64,000 nucleotides of DNA from contig CAJTFW010000001.1 of NCBI GenBank assembly GCA_910575445.1, positions 62,001 through 126,000 on the forward strand, written 5' to 3'. This stretch comes from Lachnospiraceae bacterium. Its GTDB lineage: Bacteria; Bacillota; Clostridia; Lachnospirales; Lachnospiraceae. Below, one piece after another: positions 32,566 to 41,238 of the stretch; positions within the stretch are counted from its first letter, which is position 1, and every line of letters begins with the position of its first letter. The translations under genes were made by a program, and so were the position numbers. Under the pieces are notes generated by a model. That model had not been told where the DNA came from, made no database searches, and saw only the letters and a program-made list of their open reading frames with translations.

Positions 32566-35316
32566 ATGAATTATAGTAAAAAGAGCACTTCCAAGAAGCA
32601 GAAGGCCCTGAAATCGAAGAAGTCCAAGATGGGGAAGAAGATAGCGACTGTTTTTTTAAAGACGCTGTTGGTATTGATTGTTGCAATAGGAGTTGCAGGA
32701 ATTTGCGGTGGAATTGGGATTATCAGAGGTGTGATTGAGAATGCGCCGGATATCACCAGTGCCAGTGTGCTTCCTAGAGGATATAAGTCTACGGTATATG
32801 ATGCAGAAGGAAATAAGACAGCAGAGTTGATTGCGGAAGGGACGAACCGGACGTATGTAAAGATTGAAAATATTCCTGAGCATGTACAGGAGGCTTTTAT
32901 CGCAATTGAGGATGAGCGGTTTTATGAACATAATGGAATTGACCTTCAGGGTATGATACGAGCTGGTGTTACTTTTGCAAAGAGTGGATTTAAGACAACA
33001 CAGGGAGCAAGTACGATTACACAGCAGCTTCTGAAGAACAACGTGTTTGATTTTATGTCAGAAAATGGAATGGCAGATAAGATTGAACGAAAGCTTCAGG
33101 AGCAATATCTGGCAATTAAGCTAGAGGAGGTCATGACAAAAGATGAGATTTTAGAGAGCTATCTCAACACGATTAATCTGGGGCAGAATTCGCTTGGCGT
33201 ACAGGCGGCAGCTAACCGGTATTTTGGGAAAAATGTCAGTGAGCTGACACTTTCAGAGGCTACGGTTCTAGCAGCGATTACCAAGAGCCCTACCAAGTAT
33301 AATCCGATTAGCAAGCCAGAGAAAAATGCTGAGAGAAGAACGTATGTTCTGGAAAATATGTTAAGGCTTGGATATATCTCGGAAAAGGAATATGAGGATG
33401 CGCTTGAGGACAATGTGTATGACAGAATCCAGCAGATGAATGAGGAGACGGTGACAACCAATACCGTGTATTCTTATTTTGTGGACGAGGTAACGGACCA
33501 GGTTCGGCAGGACTTGGTAGAAAAGGCAGGGTACTCGGAGACGCAGGCATTTAATGCACTCTACAGCAGCGGGTTAAAGATTTATACGACGCAGGACCCT
33601 AAGATACAGCAGATTTTGGATGAGGAATTTGCAAATCCTGAGAATTTCCCGGAGAAGAGTAAAGTGGGCTTAGAGTGGGCCATGAGTGTTGTCAACGAGG
33701 ATGGAGAGACGACAAACTATAGCCAGGAGATGCTTTCTGCTTATTTTAAGAAGACAGATAAGAACTATGAGATTCTGTATGATACAGAAGAAGAAGCTGA
33801 GGCGGCGATTGACGAGTATGTGGCGACGCTTGGTATTACAGATGATGATACTGTCTATGAGCGCAGAGAATTTATTATTCAGCCACAGGCCTCTATGGTG
33901 ATTATGAAGCAGAGCAGCGGCGAAGTGGTTGCGATGATTGGCGGCAGAGGTCAGAAGACAGCGAATAAGACACTAAACCGCGCATCAGGAACCTATCGAA
34001 ACCCTGGTTCTACCTTTAAGGTGGTAGCAGCGTATGCGCCAGCTTTTGAGGCGCTTGGCTATGGACCAGGAACTGTGCTGTATGACGGACCATTTGCCTA
34101 TACAGAGGGCGGCAGACAGGGACGTCTGGTGAGTAACTGGGATAAGAAGACCGGATATCGGGGCTATACAACGCTTCGAGAAGCGATTACCCGTTCGATG
34201 AATGTTATGGCAGTCAAGACGATTACGGATGTCACTCCTACGATTGCAGTGGACTATCTGCTAAAATTTGGGTTTTCTTCGATTGAGACAGAAGGCCCGA
34301 ATGCCGATTACAATCAGGCAGCGGCACTTGGCGGTCTGACCAATGGTGTATCAAACTTAGAGCTGACAGCAGCATATGCAGCGGTTGCCAATGGCGGGAC
34401 ATATATTAAGCCAAGACTGTATACAAAGGTAGTCGACAATGACGGGTTTGTAGTGCTTGATAACCAGCCAGAGACAACACAGGTAATTTCAGAGCAGAAT
34501 GCATGGCTTCTGGTAGATTGTATGGAGGATGTAGTCAACGGTGCAGGCGGTACCGGAAGCCGGGCCAGGATTCAGGGCATGACAACAGCCGGCAAGACGG
34601 GTACAACTTCAGAGAACCGGGACGTCTGGTTCGAGGGCATGACGCCTTATTATACCGCAGGTATCTGGGTTGGCTATGACAACAACGGATATAAACATGA
34701 TTTAAACAGCAGTGAGACGAATTTCCACAAGAATCTGTGGGCTACTGTGATGGGACGCGTACATGAAGGGCTGGAGAACAAGAGTTTTGACAAGCCTTCC
34801 GGGATTGTACAGTGTATAATTTGTACAAAATCTGGAAAACTGGCAGTTGGAGGACTCTGTGACGCTGACGGACGGGCTGGAATTGTGCGAAATGAGTATT
34901 TTGTGGAAGGAACACAGCCTAAAGGGGTATGTGACCACCATGTAGCGGTCAGCATCTGTGTGGATACAGGACTTTTGGCCACGACAATGTGCCCGAACCG
35001 GGTGCCACAGGCGAAATTGAAGCTTCCATCGATGCAGTCAGGAGTGGCGGAAGCAGTGACACTTGATACCGCATATGGAATCAGCTCCAATCTGCAAGCA
35101 GCTACTTGTACGATTCATACAGGCGGTGTGTATGTACCGAGTGAGTATGAGATGGGAGGAAATCCCGGAGCAGTACCAGACCCCAATGCAGTACCAGAGA
35201 CAGACCCAAATGCGGTGCCTCCAACAGACCCGAATGTGGCAGACCCCAATGCAGGAGCACCAGCAGATCCCGCAGCGCCTCCGCCAGCAGAAGTACCAAG
35301 CGCAGGGGCAGAATAG
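32566..35316 (+). CDS. Class A penicillin-binding protein (PBP1A family)
   Basis: A 916-residue bifunctional peptidoglycan synthase. A basic cytoplasmic head and one membrane helix (about 25-50) precede the GT51 transglycosylase domain with IEDERFYEHNGIDLQG (catalytic Glu about 115) and GASTITQQLLKNN. The transpeptidase has PGSTFKVVA (Ser about 482), RSMN, and AGKTGTTSENRDVW (Lys about 677). The C-terminal tail repeats Asp-Pro-Asn-Ala (NAVPETDPNAVPPTDPNV), giving a low-complexity Pro-rich end. It polymerises and cross-links glycan at the wall. Start ATG 32566 has AAAGGAGG 7 bp upstream. It converges on another PBP gene at a bidirectional terminator. Confidence 0.95.
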   Translation: MNYSKKSTSKKQKALKSKKSKMGKKIATVFLKTLLVLIVAIGVAGICGGIGIIRGVIENAPDITSASVLPRGYKSTVYDAEGNKTAELIAEGTNRTYVKIENIPEHVQEAFIAIEDERFYEHNGIDLQGMIRAGVTFAKSGFKTTQGASTITQQLLKNNVFDFMSENGMADKIERKLQEQYLAIKLEEVMTKDEILESYLNTINLGQNSLGVQAAANRYFGKNVSELTLSEATVLAAITKSPTKYNPISKPEKNAERRTYVLENMLRLGYISEKEYEDALEDNVYDRIQQMNEETVTTNTVYSYFVDEVTDQVRQDLVEKAGYSETQAFNALYSSGLKIYTTQDPKIQQILDEEFANPENFPEKSKVGLEWAMSVVNEDGETTNYSQEMLSAYFKKTDKNYEILYDTEEEAEAAIDEYVATLGITDDDTVYERREFIIQPQASMVIMKQSSGEVVAMIGGRGQKTANKTLNRASGTYRNPGSTFKVVAAYAPAFEALGYGPGTVLYDGPFAYTEGGRQGRLVSNWDKKTGYRGYTTLREAITRSMNVMAVKTITDVTPTIAVDYLLKFGFSSIETEGPNADYNQAAALGGLTNGVSNLELTAAYAAVANGGTYIKPRLYTKVVDNDGFVVLDNQPETTQVISEQNAWLLVDCMEDVVNGAGGTGSRARIQGMTTAGKTGTTSENRDVWFEGMTPYYTAGIWVGYDNNGYKHDLNSSETNFHKNLWATVMGRVHEGLENKSFDKPSGIVQCIICTKSGKLAVGGLCDADGRAGIVRNEYFVEGTQPKGVCDHHVAVSICVDTGLLATTMCPNRVPQAKLKLPSMQSGVAEAVTLDTAYGISSNLQAATCTIHTGGVYVPSEYEMGGNPGAVPDPNAVPETDPNAVPPTDPNVADPNAGAPADPAAPPPAEVPSAGAE

Positions 35317-35327
35317 GAACCATTGTT

Positions 35328-35361
35328 TAGCGCCAGACCAAAGTATTATGGTCTGGCGCTA
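35328..35361. terminator. Bidirectional terminator between the two PBP genes
   Basis: TAGCGCCAGACCA (35328-35340) and TGGTCTGGCGCTA (35349-35361) form a perfect 13-bp stem, with TTTT on the plus side. Confidence 0.88.
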
Positions 35362-35399
35362 ATTTTAGGGGTGCAGGTTGTGCTCTGTCGCTGGAGGCA

Positions 35400-37322
35400 T
35401 CAATCCTGCAATGCCTGGCTCTTTTTTCCTTCGTGAAGGGAGGTCATAAAAGTCTGCCAGATATCAACAGGATAGGTGGCACCAGAGAGCGCACTGGTGC
35501 TTCGTGGTGAATCAAAGCCAACCCAGATGCCAGTGGTATAGTAAGCAGAGTAGCCTACGAACCAGCCATCAATATTGTCATTGGTAGTACCAGTCTTGCC
35601 AGCACAGGGCATATCCGGGATGCCTTTTCCTTTGGCAGTACCACGGGTTAAGACACCTTCTAGGATATTGGTCATCTCATGGGCGGCTGAGGACTCGTAG
35701 ATTTGCTGAGATTCGGAGTCAGGGATGGTGATAATATTTCCATCCATATCAGTAATCATGGTGATACAAGTAGGAAGGCGATAAACTCCTTCATTGGCTA
35801 ACGTAGCATAGGCAGCAGTCATCTCCAGTGCACTTGCGCCAGTGGTCAGACCTCCAAGCGCAGAAGCTAAGTTATAGTCTTCTTCGTCAATCGAGGAGAA
35901 GTTCATATTTAATAAGTAGGAAAGACCAACTTCCGGGGTCAGTTCGCGGTAGAGCTTGTGTGCCACTGTGTTCTTGGATTGTTCAACAGCGGTTCTAAGA
36001 GAGATAGCGCCCGAATAACGACCAGAAGAGTTCGAGGGCCCATCTTCTTCTTTGGAATCAATCACGGTAGAGTTGGCACTATAGCCACGCTCCAACATAG
36101 GTGTGTAGACTAATAACGGCTTGATGGAGCTCCCAGGTTGTCGAAAGCTCATAAAGGCGCGATTGTAGTCTGGTAAGATATCTTCCTGGGTGCGTCCTCC
36201 TACAATAGCTGTTACAAGACCTGTCTCATTGTCGATACATACCGCTGAGGATTGTAATGCATATGTTCCATTGGGATTGAGCGTATTATAGTCAGACAGC
36301 TGTTCATCAATTGTCTGTTGCAGAAGGGACTGTGTATCCATATCAATCGAGGTATAGACCCGATAGCCTTTGGTATAGAGCTGTTCATGACAGGTGTCAT
36401 AATCCTGGCCAGTTGCTTTCATTAGAGCGCGGGTGGCACAGTCATAGATATAGATATGTGCCCAGGTGCGGGTAAAAGAATTTCTGGAAAGGTCTAGTAC
36501 GATTTGTTCATCAAGAGCCTGCTCATACTCTTCTTTTGAAATCATCTTGTCTTTGTACATATTTTCCAGAATCAAATCCCGACGTTTTAGGGTGTTCTCA
36601 GGATGAACCAAAGGGTCAAAGGAACCAGGTCCATTGGGAATTGCACAGAGAAAAGCGGTCTCTGACAGGCTTAATTTGTCTGCATCTTTACTAAAATATC
36701 CCTGACTTGCTGCCTGGATACCATAATATCCATTGGAAAAATAGATATTGTTGATATAAAATTCCAAGATTTCTTCTTTGCTGTATTTTTTCTCTAGCGC
36801 CATAGCGATAAAGATTTCTTCGACTTTTCTCTCCCATTTGACCGTATGCGTCAGATAGATATTTCTTGCAAGCTGCTGTGTAATGGTGCTGCCACCCTGT
36901 GTGATGCTGTTTTTGGTAATCAGGGACTGAGAAGCGCGTACAATAGCAAATGGGTCAAAACCATGGTGCTTGTAGTAGCGCTTATCTTCAATACTGACAA
37001 AGGCATCTTTGACCAGCTTGGGAATCTCATCTGAGGTGAGATATACAATATTTTTATCATTGCGCAAAAGTGCAATCAGTGCTCCGTCTACGTCATAGAT
37101 TTCTCCTGACTGGTTAGCTTGGAAATCCTCGATGGAGGAATTTTCCATAACCTTCTGAGCCTCAGCATGGAGTTCCATAACGATTTGTATGTATCCGGTC
37201 TGATAGAACAGATAGCATGCGCCAAGCAAAATACATATCATGGCAACTTGCGTCAACCGGAAAAAAAAGCTTCCAAAATCCCGCTGTTTCCTTTTTTTTC
37301 TTCTTTTTTTCGGTTTTTTCAT
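35400..37322 (-). CDS. Second class A penicillin-binding protein
   Basis: A 640-residue GT51-transpeptidase starting at ATG 37322 (MKKPKKRRKKRKQRD) after AAAGGAG; the upstream ATG at 37433 is not used. A very basic head and one helix precede the transglycosylase, with SIEDKRYYKHHGFDPFA and GGSTITQQLARNIYL. The transpeptidase has PGSSIKPLLVYTP, EQSKNTVAH and CAGKTGTTNDNIDGWFVGYS. It is shorter than the neighbouring PBP and lacks its Pro-rich tail. Having two class A PBPs side by side in convergent orientation is unusual and may reflect duplication and divergence, though similarity between the two is not close outside motifs. Confidence 0.94.
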   Translation of the reverse strand: MKKPKKRRKKRKQRDFGSFFFRLTQVAMICILLGACYLFYQTGYIQIVMELHAEAQKVMENSSIEDFQANQSGEIYDVDGALIALLRNDKNIVYLTSDEIPKLVKDAFVSIEDKRYYKHHGFDPFAIVRASQSLITKNSITQGGSTITQQLARNIYLTHTVKWERKVEEIFIAMALEKKYSKEEILEFYINNIYFSNGYYGIQAASQGYFSKDADKLSLSETAFLCAIPNGPGSFDPLVHPENTLKRRDLILENMYKDKMISKEEYEQALDEQIVLDLSRNSFTRTWAHIYIYDCATRALMKATGQDYDTCHEQLYTKGYRVYTSIDMDTQSLLQQTIDEQLSDYNTLNPNGTYALQSSAVCIDNETGLVTAIVGGRTQEDILPDYNRAFMSFRQPGSSIKPLLVYTPMLERGYSANSTVIDSKEEDGPSNSSGRYSGAISLRTAVEQSKNTVAHKLYRELTPEVGLSYLLNMNFSSIDEEDYNLASALGGLTTGASALEMTAAYATLANEGVYRLPTCITMITDMDGNIITIPDSESQQIYESSAAHEMTNILEGVLTRGTAKGKGIPDMPCAGKTGTTNDNIDGWFVGYSAYYTTGIWVGFDSPRSTSALSGATYPVDIWQTFMTSLHEGKKSQALQD

Positions 37323-37427
37323 GTGTTCTCCTTTCTCTGTTTTTTTATTATAACAGAATTGGGAGAAATCATCCATCTTATTCTTGGGTATGGAGGGAGG
37401 GAGTTTGTCTTGGGGATAAGGGACGCT

Positions 37428-37582
37428 CGCCACGGCCTGGCAGATGTTCCTTCCAGACCCCGCTCGCGCTTAATGAACGCCTATAGCGGTACTAAGCTCG
37501 CGACTGCGCGTATCCGCTTGCGCTCGCTAAGTGCCGATGGCGTCCAATGGGTCTTGCAGGAACATCTGCCAGGCCATGGCGG
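37428..37582. repeat. GC-rich long inverted repeat in the 37323-37626 gap
   Basis: The left arm begins at 37428 (CGCCACGGCCTGGCAGATGT and on to 37451) and the right arm (37558-37582) is its inverted copy, 22 of 23 positions. Pairing extends inward through AGACCC/GGGTCT. The segment is far more GC rich than its surroundings. It contains CTTAATGAA and GCAGATGTT, both also present in the repeat at 3370-3490, hinting at a family of related elements. No ORF is convincing here. Confidence 0.7.
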
Positions 37583-37626
37583 GCTGTGCGTTGGCTCCGA
37601 TACATACGCTTCGGACATAGTTTATT

Positions 37627-38862
37627 TTAGGCATAAGCCGAGATAGTATACACACGATTTCCAGCAATCGAAGAGATAGCACTTGCAAGGTCGCCTCTTG
37701 TTAGTCCGGCAGAAAACTGAGAGAGTTCTAGGCGATAGCGGGTAGCTTTTGTGGTACCGATTCCATTTTTATCTGTCTGAAAGGCATTAAAAAAACTGTC
37801 ACCGATATATTTTCTGGCACTTTGCTCTAGAGCTTTTTGAATATCACCACTTGCCTCGTATTGTTTTAAGACATAGTGATAGGAGTCAGAAGCTCTTCCT
37901 TTATCGCTTAATGCGCCGCTGGCATATTTATCAAGATAGGCCCCAAAAGAATTTTGCAGAAAACCAGACATTTCTTTGTCAAGTTCAAGGTGCTTGATAA
38001 GTTCTGCTACTTTCATATAGCGAACAGCAAGGTGGATACCAAGCTCGTTATCGTTCATCAGTTTTAGTTCTGCGGGATTTATAGAAGTCGCAGCTTTGGC
38101 AACCATTCCGGCAGCTTGCAGATCATATAGACTGTAGGCTTTTTCGCCTTTTTCTGTAATAGAAGCAGGGAACTTGCCACTTTCTTCGGCATTTAGTGAT
38201 TGTATATTTAAGGAAAGCTCTATAAGACGGAAAGAATCTTCGGCAGTCTTTTCGTAGCGTCCATCTTCTTTTATCATCTGTTCCATCTCTTGTACTCTTT
38301 GTTCAATAGCAGTAGAGAGACTTTTTCCCATCTCGCTTCGGGCGCCTTGATTTCCAAGTCCTTCGTAAAAGCTTCCGATATTACTTTCATAAGAACTGAC
38401 CATGCGTTGCTTCGCCTGGGTAAACAGGGTGTCAAGTCTGGACATATTTTCAGAGAGTTTTTCTTCGTCTTCTGCATAAACCTGTTCTAAATGACTTTTC
38501 GTTGCAACGTAGGTGGATGCGATGGTATCCACATGACGAATTAAAGAGTCTGCATTGTCAAAAGTAACACTGCCACTCATCCGGGTCTCAACCCAACTCC
38601 AGTCCACCTGATCCTTGACTTTAAAATCTGCAATCTCTAAAGTGTTAGCCGATGGAAGCTCTCCCTGAAACAAGAGGCTGTCTTTGGAAGCTGTCTGCAT
38701 CTGCTTGGTGGTAAAGCCAGTCGAGAGAGTGCTCTCATAGCTATCCTGGCGTCTTGTAGATGATGCCGATGAAGCTTTTGCTTGTGCGCCTTTTTTGGTT
38801 GCCTTTGTAGTTTGAGAACGAATTTCTCGTGTTTTATTTCCAGATATGCTTTTTATATCCAT
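37627..38862 (-). CDS. Hypothetical protein, mostly helical
   Basis: A 411-residue protein I do not recognise. The first 50 residues are polar, rich in Ser, Thr, Lys and Gln (TTKATKKGAQAKASSAS), without a signal peptide or membrane helix. The rest looks alpha-helical (VDTIASTYVATKSHLEQVYA, LDTLFTQAKQRMVSSY, IHLAVRYMKVAELIKHLEL) with a C-terminal GNRVYTISAYA. Its shape could suit a cytoplasmic or type-specific secreted protein, but no motif supports a function. Codon use is like the neighbours. It is flanked by the GC-rich repeat downstream and an Rpn-type gene upstream. Confidence 0.75.
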   Translation of the reverse strand: MDIKSISGNKTREIRSQTTKATKKGAQAKASSASSTRRQDSYESTLSTGFTTKQMQTASKDSLLFQGELPSANTLEIADFKVKDQVDWSWVETRMSGSVTFDNADSLIRHVDTIASTYVATKSHLEQVYAEDEEKLSENMSRLDTLFTQAKQRMVSSYESNIGSFYEGLGNQGARSEMGKSLSTAIEQRVQEMEQMIKEDGRYEKTAEDSFRLIELSLNIQSLNAEESGKFPASITEKGEKAYSLYDLQAAGMVAKAATSINPAELKLMNDNELGIHLAVRYMKVAELIKHLELDKEMSGFLQNSFGAYLDKYASGALSDKGRASDSYHYVLKQYEASGDIQKALEQSARKYIGDSFFNAFQTDKNGIGTTKATRYRLELSQFSAGLTRGDLASAISSIAGNRVYTISAYA

Positions 38863-39096
38863 AGAATTGCCCCCGTTCTTTCTTCAATATAGCATATAAT
38901 GTTAAAGGATATATCGACTTGTTTGTAGGAAAGGTTAATTGAAGAAGAAATAATCGAAAGAAACATATGTTCTAAAAAGTTGTATGCAACTATACAAATA
39001 TAGAGCAATATGATATAATTATAATTACTGTTGAAAATAAGGGACAATAGAGATTTTTCTTTAAAGCTAGTGATGTAATTGCGAAAGGAAAATCAT

Positions 39097-40023
39097 ATGC
39101 AAAAAAGAACACCAGATTATGATAATGTGTTTAAAACTATGAAAAGTAAACATAGAAGATTATTTATTTCTGTTATTAATGATACCTTTGGGAAACATTA
39201 TCCAATAGATAGCAAAGTGGATGTACTACCGTCCGAAGGATATTTGACAGAAAGTGCAACAGCAAATGGGAGTAAGAAGATAGAAACACAAATTTCAGAT
39301 TTTTTGATTAGAATTGAACATGAAATTTACCTTTTAGAATGTCAAAGCTACGATGATGATTCTATGGCGATTAGAATTGCAGAATATGCTTTTATTGTTG
39401 CAAGGCAGTTTGCCACATGGGATATTGGTCATGCAATAATCCCAATGCCAAAGTTTTCTATAATCTATGTTAAGAGAACAAGTAAGACTCCTAAGACAAC
39501 AAAGATTACCTTTACTTTTCCAGATGGACAAACTATTAATTATGAAGCAAACAATATAATTTTAGAGCAATTTACAAAAGAATATATTATAGAAAATAGG
39601 TTATTTCCATATATTCCTTTTTATATTGCAAGATATGAAAAAGATATTTCACTAGAAAAAGATATTACATATGTGATAGAAGATTTAATGTATTTTAGAG
39701 ATGAGATGCTGCTTCTTAATAAAACAAAAGAATTATCAGATGCTGAGTTAATAGACCTTATGGGATTTGTAAATACAATTATTACTCATATTACAAATGG
39801 AAATAAAAATGAAGAAAGGTTGGTCAATATTATGGGTGGAACAATTATTGAAACGGAATCTGAAAAATGGATACGTCAAGGGCAGGCGAAGATGATGATT
39901 GAGATGGGACAAGAAGATGGGTTAGATGATAAGACAATTTTGAAAAGGATGCAAGAAAAAATTGGTCTGTCTTTAGAAGAAGCAGAACAATATATGAAAA
40001 AGTATGGAAAGCAGCTTATCTAA
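39097..40023 (+). CDS. Rpn family / PD-(D/E)XK nuclease-like protein (PDDEXK_2)
   Basis: A 308-residue protein starting at ATG 39097 after AAAGGA; the earlier TTG at 39079 is not needed. The N-terminus TPDYDNVFKTMKSKHRRLF and the core ISDFLIRIEHEIYLLECQSY match the Rpn/PDDEXK_2 family, with the Asp and E-x-Q of the nuclease core. The C-terminus (KEWIRQG-type region, here EKWIRQGQAKMMIEMGQ) and a final helical repeat fit the family. Such proteins are often labelled transposases but act as recombination-promoting nucleases in E. coli. AT-rich codons hint at horizontal origin. It is monocistronic with its own terminator. Confidence 0.8.
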   Translation: MQKRTPDYDNVFKTMKSKHRRLFISVINDTFGKHYPIDSKVDVLPSEGYLTESATANGSKKIETQISDFLIRIEHEIYLLECQSYDDDSMAIRIAEYAFIVARQFATWDIGHAIIPMPKFSIIYVKRTSKTPKTTKITFTFPDGQTINYEANNIILEQFTKEYIIENRLFPYIPFYIARYEKDISLEKDITYVIEDLMYFRDEMLLLNKTKELSDAELIDLMGFVNTIITHITNGNKNEERLVNIMGGTIIETESEKWIRQGQAKMMIEMGQEDGLDDKTILKRMQEKIGLSLEEAEQYMKKYGKQLI

Positions 40024-40038
40024 ATATTTAAGAAACTT

Positions 40039-40078
40039 ATCCGCGGGATGGAACAGGAATTCATCCCGCGGATTTTTG
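40039..40078. terminator. Terminator after the first Rpn-type gene
   Basis: ATCCGCGGGATG (40039-40050) pairs perfectly with CATCCCGCGGAT (40062-40073), followed by TTTTT. It also serves the convergent AraC gene. Confidence 0.92.
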
Positions 40079-40081
40079 CGT

Positions 40082-40990
40082 TTATCCTACAGAATCTTTA
40101 CTCTGTATTTTGTCAGCCCGATAGCTTTTAGGGCTTTGGTTGTAGTGTTCTTTAAACTTCTTGGCAAAATAACTGGTATTGTTAAACCCCGTCTGATAGC
40201 AGATATCTGACATGCTCTTATCGGATGTGATTAAGAGATGGGCTGCCTGTTGCAGTCGGAATTTGTTGATATAATCAGTTGGGGTCATCTCGGAAAATTC
40301 ATTAAAACACCGATAACATTCACTTTTGCTGATATTGGCCGCTGTTGCAATATCTTGAATCGTGATGGATTTCGTATAGTTTTGGTGGATGTAATCAATC
40401 ATATCTTTCATACGTTCTTTTCGAAAAAGCTTGCTGTTGTCCTCTGCGTTTTCTGTAGATTTGGGAAAAAGGGCTAAGAGGTTGCGCAGGATTCTTATAA
40501 AATATTCCAAAAAATATAAGTCGTAGGCAGTGTGGCTACTGTCAGTGTCGTGCATCTTTCTTAGAGAGTCTAAGATATGAAAGCCTTCTTTTCTATCAGG
40601 AGTAATCAAAAGAGATTCTGGCTGGTGAGTAAAGAGAGGAGCTGTGTATTGTTCGCAGTTGGTATAGCGTATCAGCGTAGAGAGAAAGTCAGGAGATATG
40701 GTGATATTATAGCCGGTGGTGTTTTCTTCAAGACTTTTGGCCATATGAACCACGGTGGAGGCGATGTAGATGCCACAGCCTTTTTCTATAATATAGGAAG
40801 TTCCATTAATCTTGTATTCTGCACTACCACTTAAGATGACATGCAGCTCAAATTCTGGATGCCAATGGCTTAAAAAGCATCTGTCGGGAAAGACATCAAA
40901 GTAGTCGATAAACTCGGAGAGCGGAAACATCTGGTTTTGATGAATGATTTTTTCCATTGGATAGGGATGGGGATGTAATGTGTTTTTCAT
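40082..40990 (-). CDS. AraC family regulator of the transketolase operon
   Basis: A 302-residue regulator. The N-terminal cupin-like ligand domain has FLSHWHPEFELHVILSGSAEY and KGCGIYIASTVVHMAKSL. The C-terminal AraC DNA-binding domain (about 205-295) has two helix-turn-helices: ITIQDIATAANISKSECYRC and ICYQTGFNNTSYFAKKFKE. It is transcribed divergently from the eight-gene catabolic operon starting at 41239, across a 248-bp region that contains a TTGTCGACAA palindrome, so it most likely activates that operon in response to its sugar. A purely local regulator is inferred from position. Confidence 0.9.
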   Translation of the reverse strand: MKNTLHPHPYPMEKIIHQNQMFPLSEFIDYFDVFPDRCFLSHWHPEFELHVILSGSAEYKINGTSYIIEKGCGIYIASTVVHMAKSLEENTTGYNITISPDFLSTLIRYTNCEQYTAPLFTHQPESLLITPDRKEGFHILDSLRKMHDTDSSHTAYDLYFLEYFIRILRNLLALFPKSTENAEDNSKLFRKERMKDMIDYIHQNYTKSITIQDIATAANISKSECYRCFNEFSEMTPTDYINKFRLQQAAHLLITSDKSMSDICYQTGFNNTSYFAKKFKEHYNQSPKSYRADKIQSKDSVG

Positions 40991-41169
40991 AGGATGGTTC
41001 GTCCTCGCTATAGGTAGATGTTGTGGATGGGGCTGGCCTATTTGTGGTAAATCCGTCTAAAATATAACGATCTTCCCAGGGAGTTTGGTGCAAATATTAT
41101 ATCTGTTGGGAGGAAAATGACTGCATGAATTGTTAAAATGTCATACAATTTACTCATAACCATTATATA

Positions 41170-41187
41170 AAAGTTGTCGACAATTTT
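41170..41187. promoter_or_regulatory. Palindrome in the AraC/GPH divergent region, candidate operator
   Basis: TTGTCGACAA (41174-41183) is a perfect 10-bp palindrome flanked by AAAA and TTTT, giving 18 bp with one mismatched pair. It follows TTTACT (41150) and TATATAA, which may be the promoter of the symporter operon. The rest of 40991-41238 shows nothing else. Confidence 0.45.
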
Positions 41188-41238
41188 CAATGGTTTCGCT
41201 GGAATCAAAAGGTGAAGAAAAAGGAAAGGAATTATTTT

